Assembly (NCBI RefSeq): GCF_028023675.1
Contig: NZ_JAQIOZ010000009.1
Location: 1 to 64,000 of the forward strand
Direction: 5' to 3'
Source: Primorskyibacter aestuariivivens
Lineage (GTDB): Bacteria > Pseudomonadota > Alphaproteobacteria > Rhodobacterales > Rhodobacteraceae
Length of the DNA: 64,000 bases
The notes beneath the pieces were generated by a model. The model had not been told where the DNA came from, did no database searches, and saw only the letters and a list, made by a program, of their open reading frames with translations. Of this stretch, positions 35,042-44,253 are shown piece by piece (positions within the stretch are counted from its first letter, which is position 1; each line of letters begins with the position of its first letter). The translations under genes were made by a program, and so were the position numbers.

Positions 35042-35088
35042 TGTAACGGCGCGCAACAAAATCAATGCTTGCGTAACACCACGTAACA
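35042..35088. promoter_or_regulatory. 10-bp phased direct repeats, candidate response-regulator site
   Basis: CGTAACA occurs at 35072-35078 and again at 35082-35088, exactly 10 bases apart. Related units TGTAACG (35042) and CGCAACA (35052) continue the same 10-base phase. Tandem repeats with helical-turn spacing are typical of OmpR-type regulators. The site lies between the response regulator and the importer genes. Confidence 0.62.
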
Positions 35089-35202
35089 GAACCGCAAACT
35101 TTCCGCTCCAACGGCCCGACTGGGCCATTGCGCCGCGCCGCAATGCTGACGCAGAGTTTCGTCAGCGTCGCCAATCGGGGCGACCAATGGGAGGAAAATC
35201 TG

Positions 35203-36447
35203 ATGAAAACATCCGTTTACGCGGCCGTTTCGGCCGTGGCACTTACTGTCGCTGCACCGGCCCTGGCCGAGCCGCAGGCCGAGGTTCTGCATTGGTGGAC
35301 ATCCGGTGGCGAGGCCAAATCCGTGGCCGTGCTGCAGGAAGAGTTTGCCGCCAATGGTGGCACCTGGACCGATATGCCGGTGGCCGGTGGTGGCGGCGAC
35401 GCCGCGATGACCGCGCTGCGTGCCCGCGTGTTGTCCGGCAACGCGCCCACCGCCGTTCAGCTCAAGGGTCCGGCGATCCAGGAATGGTATGAAGAGGGCG
35501 TGCTGGCCGATATCTCCGCCGTGGCCGAGGCCGAAGGCTGGGCCGATGTGCTGCCCGCCTCGATTGCAGGCCACATGAAATGCGAAGGCAACTGGTGCGC
35601 CGCGCCGGTGAACGTGCACCGGGTCGACTGGATCTGGGCCAATGCCGACGTGCTGGCGGCCAATGGCATCGACATGCCCACCAGCTGGGACGCATTCAAC
35701 GCCGCCGCCGATAAGCTGATGGCCGCGGGCATCACGCCGCTGGCCCATGGTGGTCAGGCCTGGCAGGACGCCACCGTGTTCGAGGCGGTCGCGCTTGGCA
35801 TTCTGGGGGCCGAAGGCTTCCACAAAGCCTTTGTCGAGCTGGACATGGACACGCTGAAATCCGACGAGATGAAGGCCGTCTTTGACCAGATGCGCAAGAT
35901 GCGCGGCTATGTCGATGACAATTTCTCGGGCCGCGACTGGAACCTTGCCACCGCGATGGTCATGAACGGCGAAGCGGCGTTCCAGATCATGGGCGACTGG
36001 GCCAAGGGTGAGTTCCTGGCCGCCGGCAAAGAGCCGGGCAAGGACTTCCTCTGCGCCTCCACCCCCGGTGACGGTTTCCTCTACAACGTCGACAGCTTTG
36101 CCATGTTCGACGTGGATGGCGACGACAAGGAAGCGGGTCAGCAGCTTCTGGCCAAGCTGATCGTCGGCAAGAACTTCCAGAAAGTGTTCAACCTGAACAA
36201 AGGTTCGATCCCCGCACGCACCGATGTGGCTCTGGACGAATTCGACAGCTGTGCGCATCTGTCAGCCAAGGACATGTCGGAAAGCTCTGAGAACGGCTCG
36301 CTCCTGCCCAGCTATGCCCATGGCATGGCGCTGCGCGGTGCGCAGTCCGGTGCGATCACCGATGTTGTCACAGCGCATTTCAACTCGGACATGTCCTCGG
36401 ACGATGCCGTGCAAATGCTGGCCGACGCGGTCGCCAACTCGATGTAA
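35203..36447 (+). CDS. CUT1 sugar ABC transporter substrate-binding protein (glucose-type)
   Basis: The protein has 414 residues, periplasmic, with signal peptide about 1-22 (APALAEPQ). It has the family-1 sugar-binding fold (VLHWWTSGGEAKSVAVLQEEF, GDWAKGEF) and resembles GtsA-type glucose/mannose binding proteins. GGAGG precedes the start at 35203. It is first in an operon with two permeases and an ATPase, under a divergent two-component system. A hairpin follows the stop. Specificity for glucose is inferred, not shown. Confidence 0.85.
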   Translation: MKTSVYAAVSAVALTVAAPALAEPQAEVLHWWTSGGEAKSVAVLQEEFAANGGTWTDMPVAGGGGDAAMTALRARVLSGNAPTAVQLKGPAIQEWYEEGVLADISAVAEAEGWADVLPASIAGHMKCEGNWCAAPVNVHRVDWIWANADVLAANGIDMPTSWDAFNAAADKLMAAGITPLAHGGQAWQDATVFEAVALGILGAEGFHKAFVELDMDTLKSDEMKAVFDQMRKMRGYVDDNFSGRDWNLATAMVMNGEAAFQIMGDWAKGEFLAAGKEPGKDFLCASTPGDGFLYNVDSFAMFDVDGDDKEAGQQLLAKLIVGKNFQKVFNLNKGSIPARTDVALDEFDSCAHLSAKDMSESSENGSLLPSYAHGMALRGAQSGAITDVVTAHFNSDMSSDDAVQMLADAVANSM

Positions 36448-36455
36448 CTGACGCT

Positions 36456-36483
36456 GCCATGTCCGGGATGACCCGGGCATGGC
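36456..36483 (+). other. Intercistronic hairpin after sugar-binding protein gene
   Basis: A 12-bp stem (GCCATGTCCGGG with CCCGGGCATGGC, one G-T pair, loop ATGA) lies between the binding-protein and permease genes, with no T-run. It probably stabilises the upstream mRNA and gives more binding protein than permease. Confidence 0.6.
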
Positions 36484-36510
36484 ACCTTCTGCCTGCGAGG
36501 GGCTGAAACA

Positions 36511-37383
36511 ATGACAGAATGGTTGGAACGACATGTTCCAAAGATGGTGCTCGCCCCGTCCTTTGTGGCTGTGCTCATCTTTGTCTACGGGTTCATCATC
36601 TGGACCGCCTGGGTCTCGCTGACCCGCTCCAGGTTGCTCCCGAAATACGAAATCGAAGGCTTTATCCAGTATGAACGCCTGTTCGCCTCGCCACGCTGGG
36701 ACACGGCCATGTCGAACCTTGTTGTGTTCGGTGTGCTGTTCATCGTGATCGCGATGGTGCTGGGGCTGTTGCTGGCCATCCTGCTGGATCAGAATATCCG
36801 CACCGAGGGCGCGCTGCGCACGATCTACCTCTACCCGATGGCGCTGTCGATGATCGTCACCGGCACCGCGTGGAAATGGATCATGAACCCCGGTCTGGGG
36901 ATCGAGAACATGGTGCGCGGCTGGGGGTTCGAAAACTTCAGTTTCGACTGGATCATCGACCCGGACATGGCGATCTATGCCGTGGTGATTGCCGGGATCT
37001 GGCAAAGTTCGGGTTTTGTCATGGCGCTGTTCCTGGCCGGGCTGCGCAGCGTGGACGGTGAGATCATCAAGGCCGCGCAGGTCGATGGCATCCCCACATG
37101 GCGCATCTATTCCGCGATCATCATCCCGTCGATGGCACCGATCTTCCTGTCGGCCTTCATCGTGCTGGCGCACCTCGCGATCAAGAGCTTCGACCTTGTC
37201 ATTGCGCTGACCGGTGGTGGCCCGGGCTATGCGACCGATCTGCCCGCCACCTACATGTATGCCATGGCGTTTTCGCGCGGTGACATCGGCCAGGCCGCAA
37301 GCTCTGCCATGGTGATGATGGCCGTCGTCTTTGCGATCGTGGTTCCCTATCTCTATTCAGAATTGAGGGCGAAACGTGACTGA
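36511..37383 (+). CDS. CUT1 sugar ABC transporter permease (MalF/GtsB type)
   Basis: The protein has 290 residues and is an inner-membrane permease with about six helices. The coupling loop is IIKAAQVDGIPTWRIYSAIIIPSMAP. AGGGG precedes the start. It overlaps the next permease gene by 8 bp. It pairs with that permease and the MsmK-like ATPase to import the ligand of the preceding binding protein. Confidence 0.9.
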   Translation: MTEWLERHVPKMVLAPSFVAVLIFVYGFIIWTAWVSLTRSRLLPKYEIEGFIQYERLFASPRWDTAMSNLVVFGVLFIVIAMVLGLLLAILLDQNIRTEGALRTIYLYPMALSMIVTGTAWKWIMNPGLGIENMVRGWGFENFSFDWIIDPDMAIYAVVIAGIWQSSGFVMALFLAGLRSVDGEIIKAAQVDGIPTWRIYSAIIIPSMAPIFLSAFIVLAHLAIKSFDLVIALTGGGPGYATDLPATYMYAMAFSRGDIGQAASSAMVMMAVVFAIVVPYLYSELRAKRD

Positions 37384-38266
37384 TCTTGCACTCTCTCCGC
37401 CGCTAAGCCGGCCCTGGGGGCGACTGGCCCTCCGCTGGCTCCTGTTTACGCTTCTGGGTGTCTTTGCACTGTTTTACCTGATGCCGCTTTTCGTGATGGT
37501 CACCACATCGCTGAAAAGCCTTGAGGAAATCCGCACCGGAAGCTTGATTGCCTTTCCCCGCGAAGTGACCTTTGAGGCATGGAAAACCGCATGGTCCGGG
37601 GCCTGTACCGGCATCCAGTGCGAGGGCCTGCGGCCGTATTTCTGGAACTCGGTCGTGCTGGCCATCCCGGCGGTTCTGATCTCCACTTTCGTGGGGGCCA
37701 TGAACGGCTATGTGATTGCGCAATGGCGCTTTCGCGGTGCCAACCTGATCTTTTCGCTGCTGCTTTTCGGCTGCTTCATCCCGTTTCAGGTGGTGCTGCT
37801 GCCGATGGCGCGGATGCTGGGCATCCTTGGGCTGGCGGGCAGCATTCCGGGGCTGATCTTTGTCCATGTGATCTATGGGATCGGCTTTACCACGCTGTTT
37901 TTCCGCAACTATTACGTGACGATCCCCAGTGAACTGGTCAAAGCGGCCAAGGTCGACGGGGCAGGGTTCTTTCGCATCTTCTGGTCGATCTTCCTGCCCT
38001 TGTCGCTGCCCATCGTGGTGGTGACCGTCATCTGGCAGTTCACGCAGATATGGAACGATTTCCTGTTCGGCGTGTCCTTCAGCCAGGCGGGCACGCAACC
38101 CGTGACAGTGGCGCTCAACAATATCGTCAACTCAACCACCGGCGTGAAGGAATACAATGTGGATATGGCCGCCGCGATCATCGCAGCCCTGCCCACGCTC
38201 ATCGTCTATGTCGTCGCCGGCAAATATTTCATCCGCGGTCTGACCGCGGGCTCGGTAAAGGGATAA
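37376..38266 (+). CDS. CUT1 sugar ABC transporter permease (MalG/GtsC type)
   Basis: The protein has 296 residues and is the second permease, with about six helices. The coupling loop is LVKAAKVDGAGFFRIFWSIFLPLSLP. It overlaps the first permease gene by 8 bp and is followed four bases later by the ATPase gene. The length is typical of MalG-type proteins. Confidence 0.9.
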   Translation: MTDLALSPPLSRPWGRLALRWLLFTLLGVFALFYLMPLFVMVTTSLKSLEEIRTGSLIAFPREVTFEAWKTAWSGACTGIQCEGLRPYFWNSVVLAIPAVLISTFVGAMNGYVIAQWRFRGANLIFSLLLFGCFIPFQVVLLPMARMLGILGLAGSIPGLIFVHVIYGIGFTTLFFRNYYVTIPSELVKAAKVDGAGFFRIFWSIFLPLSLPIVVVTVIWQFTQIWNDFLFGVSFSQAGTQPVTVALNNIVNSTTGVKEYNVDMAAAIIAALPTLIVYVVAGKYFIRGLTAGSVKG

Positions 38267-38270
38267 ACCC

Positions 38271-39368
38271 ATGTCTCCCATCCTCGATATCTCCAATCTC
38301 TATAAGAATTATGGGTCCACCGAGATCCTCAAGGACATCAATGTCTCCATCGAACCGGGGGATTTCCTCGTGCTCGTCGGGCCCTCGGGCTGTGGCAAGT
38401 CCACGCTGCTGAACTGCATAGCGGGGCTTGAGCCGATCACCTCGGGCAGGATCGAGATCGGCGGGCGCGACATGACCCATGTCAGCCCCAAGGATCGCGA
38501 CATCGCCATGGTGTTCCAGTCCTACGCGCTTTACCCGACCATGAGCGTGGCCAAGAACATCACCTTTGGTATGAAGGTGCGCGGGGTGGACGCCGCCACG
38601 CAGGAGGCCAAGCTGAACGAAGTGGCGCGCCAGTTGCAGATCGAACCGCTGCTGAACCGCCGCCCGGGTCAATTGTCCGGCGGTCAGCGACAGCGGGTGG
38701 CCATGGGCCGTGCTCTGGTGCGCGATCCCAAGCTGTTCCTGTTTGACGAGCCGCTGTCCAATCTGGACGCCAAGCTGCGGGTCGAGATGCGTATGGAGAT
38801 CAAGAAGCTGCATCACAACCTCGGCGCAACCATGGTCTATGTGACCCATGACCAGATCGAGGCCATGACGCTGGCCACCAAGATCGTGGTGATGAAAGGC
38901 GGCGTGGTGCAGCAGATCGGCAGCCCGTCCGAGATCTACAACACGCCCGCCAATCTCTTTGTCGCCGATTTCATGGGCTCGCCCGCGATGAACCTGATCC
39001 CGGCGCGCGCGCGGTCAAACGGCAATGGCACCGAGATCGAGATTGCCCGTGACAATGACGCGCCCATCGTGCTCAGGGACGTGCATGCGCGCAATCTGCC
39101 CGAGGACGTGATCCTTGGCCTGCGCCCCGAGGATATTGCCCAGGCAGGCTTTCGCGCCGGAGAGGACGTGCAACAGGCCGCCTGCATGATCGACATGGTC
39201 GAACCGGCGGGGGCCGATACCTATGTGGTGTCGAACCTCGGCGGCAAACAGGTCACCGCGCGGCTGCATGCCGAAACCGCGGCGCGCCCGGGGGAAATGC
39301 TGGACCTTGCCTTTGATCTGGGCAAGGTGTCCTATTTCGCGCCGGACAGCGGCGAGCGGTTGAACTGA
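38271..39368 (+). CDS. CUT1 sugar ABC transporter ATP-binding protein (MsmK/UgpC type)
   Basis: The protein has 365 residues. Walker A is GPSGCGKST (37-45), the signature LSGGQRQRVAMGRAL, and Walker B FLFDEPLSNLD. A C-terminal TOBE/MalK regulatory domain (about 240-365) follows. It energises import of the sugar. It is the last gene of the operon and is followed by a set of hairpins shared with the convergent inositol unit. Confidence 0.93.
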   Translation: MSPILDISNLYKNYGSTEILKDINVSIEPGDFLVLVGPSGCGKSTLLNCIAGLEPITSGRIEIGGRDMTHVSPKDRDIAMVFQSYALYPTMSVAKNITFGMKVRGVDAATQEAKLNEVARQLQIEPLLNRRPGQLSGGQRQRVAMGRALVRDPKLFLFDEPLSNLDAKLRVEMRMEIKKLHHNLGATMVYVTHDQIEAMTLATKIVVMKGGVVQQIGSPSEIYNTPANLFVADFMGSPAMNLIPARARSNGNGTEIEIARDNDAPIVLRDVHARNLPEDVILGLRPEDIAQAGFRAGEDVQQAACMIDMVEPAGADTYVVSNLGGKQVTARLHAETAARPGEMLDLAFDLGKVSYFAPDSGERLN

Positions 39369-39388
39369 CGCTCTGGACTGCGTGTCCG

Positions 39389-39480
39389 AGGAAACGATTT
39401 CCTTGGAGGAGTGAGGCTGAGAAAACTGTCCGGGGGACAGTTTTCCAGCTGAACGGTCCGGAAACTTCAAAAGTTTCCGG
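39389..39480. terminator. Three hairpins between convergent operons
   Basis: AGGAAA-CGA-TTTCCT (39389-39403) is followed by GAAAACTGTCC-GGG-GGACAGTTTTC (39421-39445, extended by GCTG/CAGC with one bulge) and CCGGAAACTT-CAA-AAGTTTCCGG (39458-39480). They lie between the end of the plus-strand ABC operon and the end of the minus-strand aldolase gene, so they probably terminate both. The loops GGG and CAA recur in the palindromes after phoB and phoR. Confidence 0.72.
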
Positions 39481-39486
39481 TGCCCG

Positions 39487-40314
39487 CTACCGCAACCCCC
39501 GCAGAAGACCGCCCGCCTTTTTGGCGAGCGGCTCTTCCACTGCCGATAGCAGCCTGATCCGGTCGAACTGATCCGGGTTTGCGGCCAGCGCGTCGCGCAG
39601 GGCCGCGCCGAAGGTCATGCGCAACTCCGTGCCGATGTTGAATTTCGACACCGCCGTCTCGCGGGACAGCGTCGCGCGGGTCGCATGTGGCAGGCCCGAG
39701 CCGCCATGGATCACCAGCGGCACACCGGGCGCGCCCGCCTCAATCGCGGCCAGCCGGGGGCGGTCGATCACCGCCTGCGCCTCGGTCTGCAGATGCACAT
39801 TGCCCACGGAAATGGCCATGGCGTCCACGCCGGTCTCGGCGGCAAAGCGCGCGGCGTCATCGGGGTCGGTCATGGCCGATCCTTCGGCCCCGTCATACCC
39901 CACAAAACCGATCTCACCCTCACAGGAGACGCCCGCCGCATGGGCCTTGGCCACGATGGCCGCGGTTTGTGCGATATTCTCTTCCAGCGGCAGGGACGAG
40001 CCGTCGAACATGACCGAGGTGAAGCCCAGCGCAATCGCCTCTTCGCACTCTTCTGCCGTGCGCCCATGGTCCAGATGGCTGACCACCGGGACCGACGCCT
40101 GATCCGCCAGCGCATGAAACATCGCCGCCCAGACCGAAAGCGGCATATGCGCCCGCGCACCGGGTCCGGCCTGAAGGATGATCGGTGCGCCAAGGGTCTC
40201 GGCCGCCGCCACATAGGCGCGCGCATCCTCCCATCCCAGACAGACCACGCCCGCCACGGCGTACCCGTCCCTCAAAGCGGGCTGCAAGACCTCGGCCAGC
40301 GTTGCGCGGGTCAT
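39487..40314 (-). CDS. Class II (zinc) ketose-bisphosphate aldolase, IolJ-like
   Basis: The protein has 275 residues. Class II aldolase features are visible: zinc histidine in VVSHLDHGRT, the acidic GEIGFVG loop, His in VGNVHLQ and His in VIHGGSGLP. In inositol catabolism IolJ splits 2-deoxy-5-keto-gluconate 6-phosphate into malonate semialdehyde and dihydroxyacetone phosphate. It is coupled by a four-base overlap to an IolB gene and lies downstream of a sugar kinase on the same strand, so this role fits. Tagatose or fructose bisphosphate specificity is the alternative. Confidence 0.78.
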   Translation of the reverse strand: MTRATLAEVLQPALRDGYAVAGVVCLGWEDARAYVAAAETLGAPIILQAGPGARAHMPLSVWAAMFHALADQASVPVVSHLDHGRTAEECEEAIALGFTSVMFDGSSLPLEENIAQTAAIVAKAHAAGVSCEGEIGFVGYDGAEGSAMTDPDDAARFAAETGVDAMAISVGNVHLQTEAQAVIDRPRLAAIEAGAPGVPLVIHGGSGLPHATRATLSRETAVSKFNIGTELRMTFGAALRDALAANPDQFDRIRLLSAVEEPLAKKAGGLLRGLR

Positions 40315-41150
40315 TTGAACTTGGCCACCATGTCCATGATGCCCGGAATGGTATGCAGTTGTTCCGCATGGGTCGGCTGGAAATACTGCTTCAGCGACCG
40401 CTGCGACAGCCCGCCAAGGATGGTGAAATAATACATCTCATAGCCGGGCAGGGCGCAGCACGGGTGATAACCCTTGTCGATCAGCACGGTGGAACCGTCC
40501 ATGATGTGATAGGCATCGCCCGGCTCGTTATCGACCCGTTGCAGCATTTGCAGGCCCGAGCCGTAATTGGGCTTGAAGCGGAAATTATAGGTCTCGTCAT
40601 GGCGCGTCTCATCGGGCAGACGATCGGTGTCATGCTTGTGCGAGGGAAAGCCCGACCAGCCGCCCGCGCCCACGGTGAACAGTTCCGAGACCAGCAAACG
40701 ACCGACGCGGTCATGTTGGTTGGCACCCAGGATATGCTTGATCTTGCGATGGGTCTTGGTGTCGTCCGAGCCATATTGAACGAGGTCCAGCTCATCGCGG
40801 CGCACCGCGAAAGGCTTGAGCGTCTCGCCATATTGCGCCCCGGCGATGAAGACCTCCGTTTTCGTCCGCGCCGTGATCCGTGCGCCGGTATCCGTGGGCA
40901 CATATGCGCCTTCGGGCTCACCATCCCAGACATCCTCGCCCCGGTGGCCGATCCCGGCGAATGTCTCGCCGCCGGTCTCCACGTCCACGGTTCCGGTGGC
41001 GGGCACGATACAGGTCTCGTACCCTGCCACGCGGTAATCAAACGTCTCGCCTTCGTTCAGCTTGACGATGTTGAAATAGGTCAGCGGCACATGCGCGTCA
41101 TTCACATCGACGATGGGTTTGTTCTGGTTGTCAAACGGGGGGATATGCAT
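40311..41150 (-). CDS. iolB: 5-deoxy-glucuronate isomerase, IolB (copy 1)
   Basis: The protein has 279 residues and is a cupin-fold isomerase of the KduI/IolB family. It converts 5-deoxy-D-glucuronate to 2-deoxy-5-keto-gluconate. Metal-binding histidines are visible in GFPSHKHDTDRLPDE, with further residues in YHIMDGS and DKGYHPCCALPGYEMYYF. It lies 11 bases downstream of a PfkB kinase gene and overlaps the aldolase gene. A second IolB is encoded at 58618-59424. Confidence 0.87.
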   Translation of the reverse strand: MHIPPFDNQNKPIVDVNDAHVPLTYFNIVKLNEGETFDYRVAGYETCIVPATGTVDVETGGETFAGIGHRGEDVWDGEPEGAYVPTDTGARITARTKTEVFIAGAQYGETLKPFAVRRDELDLVQYGSDDTKTHRKIKHILGANQHDRVGRLLVSELFTVGAGGWSGFPSHKHDTDRLPDETRHDETYNFRFKPNYGSGLQMLQRVDNEPGDAYHIMDGSTVLIDKGYHPCCALPGYEMYYFTILGGLSQRSLKQYFQPTHAEQLHTIPGIMDMVAKFK

Positions 41151-41161
41151 CGCTCGGTTCC

Positions 41162-42139
41162 TTAGGCGGGCTGGAAGTCATGGGTATTGAGGAAGGTGGT
41201 CAGTTCCTCCGGCGTGGGCATGGCAGGGGCGCAGCCCACGCGGGCCACGACCATTGCGGCGGCGGCAGAACCCGCGCGCACGGCGTCTTTTACGGGCGCG
41301 CCGTCGGACAGGGTGGCGAGGAAGGCCGCCATGAAACTGTCCCCTGCGCCGGTGGGTTTGAGCGGTGTGGTCGGGAAAATCCCGGTTTCGACCTCTTCGT
41401 CCGGGGTGATGGTGATCGCGCCCTTTTCGCCGCGTTTATAGACGACGATCTGCGCGCCATCGCGGACCAGTGCACGGGCCTTGTCCAGCCCTTTGTCATA
41501 GTCTCCGGCCATGAAGCCAAACTCCACGTCATTGCCGATGATCACCTCGCACATGGCGCCCGCCATGGAATAGACCTCGCTGGCTTCCTCTGCCGAGGCC
41601 CAGGAATAGGGGCGGTAATCCACATCGAACACCAGTGGCAGGCCCGCGTCGCGTGCGCGCTCGAAAGCCGACAAAGTGGCGCCGCGTGAAGGTTCGGACG
41701 CCAATACGGTGCCGGTGGTCACCAGCGCCGAGAACCCGGCATAGGGCAGGGTGGTCACATCGGACATGTCCATCGCGAAATCCGCCGCGCCATTGCGGTA
41801 GATCACCGATTGCGTGTCCTCTAGCCGGGTCTCGACCACGGCCAGAGAATTGCGCGCCTCGCCCCCTACTGTGCGAACAAAGCGCCGGTCGATGCCATAA
41901 GCGTCCAGCTGGTTCAGACAGTAGCGCCCCACCGCGTCATCAGAGACGCAGGTGACCAGCGCCGCGTCACAGCCCAACCGGCACAGGCCAGCGGCGATAT
42001 TGGCCGAGGAGCCACCAAGCGCGGTTGTAAAGGCCGTCGCCTCTTCCAGCCTCGCCCCCGGCGGGTCGGCATAGAAATCCATGCCCGCCCGGCCAATGAC
42101 CAGAAAACCCTTGCCCCTGATCCGTGTGAGATCCGCCAT
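41162..42139 (-). CDS. PfkB family kinase, IolC-like (copy 1, without DUF2090)
   Basis: The protein has 325 residues and is a ribokinase-family sugar kinase. Features are GRAGMDFYAD near the N-terminus, the GGSSANIAAGLCRLG substrate motif, and PTGAGDSFMAAF with the catalytic Asp. It likely phosphorylates 2-deoxy-5-keto-gluconate, given the downstream IolB and aldolase genes. Unlike the fused copy at 52701-54602 it has no DUF2090 domain. It is first gene of the minus-strand unit and shares a promoter region with the divergent oxidoreductase and a perfect LacI-type palindrome. Confidence 0.83.
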   Translation of the reverse strand: MADLTRIRGKGFLVIGRAGMDFYADPPGARLEEATAFTTALGGSSANIAAGLCRLGCDAALVTCVSDDAVGRYCLNQLDAYGIDRRFVRTVGGEARNSLAVVETRLEDTQSVIYRNGAADFAMDMSDVTTLPYAGFSALVTTGTVLASEPSRGATLSAFERARDAGLPLVFDVDYRPYSWASAEEASEVYSMAGAMCEVIIGNDVEFGFMAGDYDKGLDKARALVRDGAQIVVYKRGEKGAITITPDEEVETGIFPTTPLKPTGAGDSFMAAFLATLSDGAPVKDAVRAGSAAAAMVVARVGCAPAMPTPEELTTFLNTHDFQPA

Positions 42140-42190
42140 GCGTTCCGCTCACTTTACTATTGCCACGTCTTGCGGCTCACGATACACATT

Positions 42191-42206
42191 TTGCAACCGG
42201 TTGCAA
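42191..42206. promoter_or_regulatory. Perfect LacI-type operator TTGCAACCGGTTGCAA
   Basis: A 16-bp perfect palindrome with central CG, typical of LacI-family operators, lies midway between the divergent kinase and oxidoreductase genes. A near copy (14 of 16 identical) lies at 46492-46507 just upstream of the LacI gene at 45442-46440, which points to that protein as the regulator of all three units. Confidence 0.85.
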
Positions 42207-42229
42207 TAATTCTCTGGGGAGGGGGTCAG

Positions 42230-43336
42230 ATGACCGAGATTGGCATAGGAATCGTCGGCGGCGGCTATATGGGCAAGGCACATTCCGTGGCCATGGCTGC
42301 GGTCGGTCCGCTTTTTGAAACCCACCTGCGCCCGCGCCTTGAGATGATCGCCGCCTCCAGCGAGGCCAGCGCCGAACGCTACCGCGCCGCTTTCGGATTC
42401 GCGCGTGGCACCGGCGATTGGCACGTTCTGGTGAATGACCCCAAGGTCGAGGCGGTGATCATCGCCTCCCCGCAAGAGACGCACCGCGCCATTGCCGAAG
42501 CCGCCATCGCGCTTGGCAAGCCGGTCTTCTGCGAAAAACCGCTGGCCGACAGCCTTGAGGATTCCCGTGCCATGGTCGCGGCGGCCGAGGCGGCGAGCGT
42601 GCCGAACATGATCGGTTTCAACTATATCCGAACGCCTGCCAGCCAGTTCGTGCGCCAATTGCTGGCCGAGGGCGCAATCGGCGATGTCACGTGGTTCCGC
42701 TGCGAACATACCGAGGATTTCCTGTCCGACCCCAATGAGCCATTCAACTGGCGCTGCGACGGGGTGGCCAATGGAAATATGGGCGATCTGGCCCCGCATC
42801 CGATCAATGCCACGCTGGCGCTGATGGGGCCGGTGGCGCGGGTCATGGCGGATCTGGAAACGGTACATCACGACCGCCCGGGCGGCACAGTGACCAATGA
42901 CGATCACGCCCAGATCATGTGCCGCTTCGAGAGCGGCGTGATGGGTCATATTTATTCCTCGCGCATCGCGACGGGCCGCAAGATGGGATATGCCTATGAA
43001 ATCACAGGCACAAAGGGCGCGATCCGTTTTGATCAGGAGGATCAGAACGCGGTCTGGCTTTATGAGGCCGACGGCCCCGAGGCAACGCGCGGCTTTCGCA
43101 AGATCCTGACCGGACCGGCGCATCCCGATTACGCGCCGTTTTGTCAGGGGCCGGGCCATGGCACTGGCTATCAGGACCAGATCATCATCGAGGCCAAGGA
43201 TTTCCTCACCGCGATCGACACCGGCGAAGCGGTCTGGCCCACCTTCCGCGACGGGCTGGCCGTGGCCGAAGTGATCGAAGCGGTCTTGACCTCCGCCGAG
43301 CGGGGCGGATGGGTCAATATCAAGGACATGCAGTAA
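42230..43336 (+). CDS. Gfo/Idh/MocA family oxidoreductase
   Basis: The protein has 368 residues. The Rossmann motif is GIVGGGYMGKAH, followed by the family motif CEKPLADS, and a C-terminal catalytic region with NMGDLAPHPIN carrying a histidine. Members oxidise inositols, inosamines and related sugars with NAD(P). GGAGGGGG precedes the start at 42230. It is first gene of a three-gene plus-strand unit (oxidoreductase, IolE-like, oxidoreductase) with the LacI palindrome 24 bases upstream. The substrate is unknown, probably an inositol stereoisomer or derivative. Confidence 0.87.
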   Translation: MTEIGIGIVGGGYMGKAHSVAMAAVGPLFETHLRPRLEMIAASSEASAERYRAAFGFARGTGDWHVLVNDPKVEAVIIASPQETHRAIAEAAIALGKPVFCEKPLADSLEDSRAMVAAAEAASVPNMIGFNYIRTPASQFVRQLLAEGAIGDVTWFRCEHTEDFLSDPNEPFNWRCDGVANGNMGDLAPHPINATLALMGPVARVMADLETVHHDRPGGTVTNDDHAQIMCRFESGVMGHIYSSRIATGRKMGYAYEITGTKGAIRFDQEDQNAVWLYEADGPEATRGFRKILTGPAHPDYAPFCQGPGHGTGYQDQIIIEAKDFLTAIDTGEAVWPTFRDGLAVAEVIEAVLTSAERGGWVNIKDMQ

Positions 43337-43348
43337 GGAGCCAAGGGC

Positions 43349-44242
43349 ATGAGCATCTTGATTGGCAATGCGCCCTGTTCATGGGGTGTGGAATTCGCGG
43401 ATGATCCGCGCAACCCGGGCTGGCGCGACGTGCTGCGCGATTGCGCCGAGTCAGGGTACAAGGGGATCGAACTTGGCCCCGTGGGCTTCATGCCCGAGGA
43501 CCCGGTCGAGCTGGGCGAGGCATTGGACGAATACGGTTTGACGCTGATTGGCGGGGTGGTGTTTCGACCTTTCCACGACGCAGGCAAATGGGACGAGGTG
43601 ATGGACGGCGCGGTGCGCACCTGCAAGGCGCTGAAAGCCCATGGTGCCAAGCATTTCGTGCTGATCGATTCCATCTCGCCGCGTCGTGCGCCCACCGCGG
43701 GCCGCGCATTCGAGGCCGAGCAGATGGATGATGCGGAATGGGCCGCCTATCGCGACCGGCTTGTCACGGTGGCGCGGATGGGGGCCGAGGAATACGGGCT
43801 GGTCCCGGAACTGCACCCCCATGCGGGCGGTTTCATGGATTTCGAGCCCGAGGTGGAGCGCTTCCTGTCCGAGGTGGACGCAGACACAGTGAAGCTCTGC
43901 ATCGACACCGGCCATTGCACCTATGCGGGGTTCGACCCGGTGGCCTTCATGAAACGCCACATGGACCGCATCACTTACGTGCATTTCAAATCCACCGACG
44001 CGGCGGTCAAGGCGCGCTGCATCGAAAACCGCACCGGGTTCTATGATGCCTGCGGACAGGGGATTTTCTGCAATCTCTCCGACGGCGAGGTGGATTTCCC
44101 CGCCGTGCGCGATCTGCTGCTCTCGTCTGGTTATGAGGGCTGGTGCACCATCGAGCAGGATTGCGACCCGACGCTGGACCCGGACCCATTGGACGATGCG
44201 AAGAAGAACCGCGAATACCTTGAATCCATTGGCTTTGTATAA
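43349..44242 (+). CDS. IolE/MocC-like TIM-barrel isomerase or dehydratase
   Basis: The protein has 297 residues, an AP-endonuclease-2-like TIM barrel with metal-site residues visible in LVPELHPHAGG, CIDTGHCTYAG, ITYVHFKS and TIEQDCD. The N-terminal IGNAPCSWGVEF is typical of IolE/MocC proteins. MocC acts in rhizopine catabolism and IolE dehydrates scyllo-inosose. It lies between two Gfo/Idh/MocA genes in the LacI-regulated unit. The true IolE of the long operon is at 56431-57330, so this is a second paralog with possibly different specificity. Confidence 0.82.
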   Translation: MSILIGNAPCSWGVEFADDPRNPGWRDVLRDCAESGYKGIELGPVGFMPEDPVELGEALDEYGLTLIGGVVFRPFHDAGKWDEVMDGAVRTCKALKAHGAKHFVLIDSISPRRAPTAGRAFEAEQMDDAEWAAYRDRLVTVARMGAEEYGLVPELHPHAGGFMDFEPEVERFLSEVDADTVKLCIDTGHCTYAGFDPVAFMKRHMDRITYVHFKSTDAAVKARCIENRTGFYDACGQGIFCNLSDGEVDFPAVRDLLLSSGYEGWCTIEQDCDPTLDPDPLDDAKKNREYLESIGFV

Positions 44243-44253
44243 GGAAGACACCC

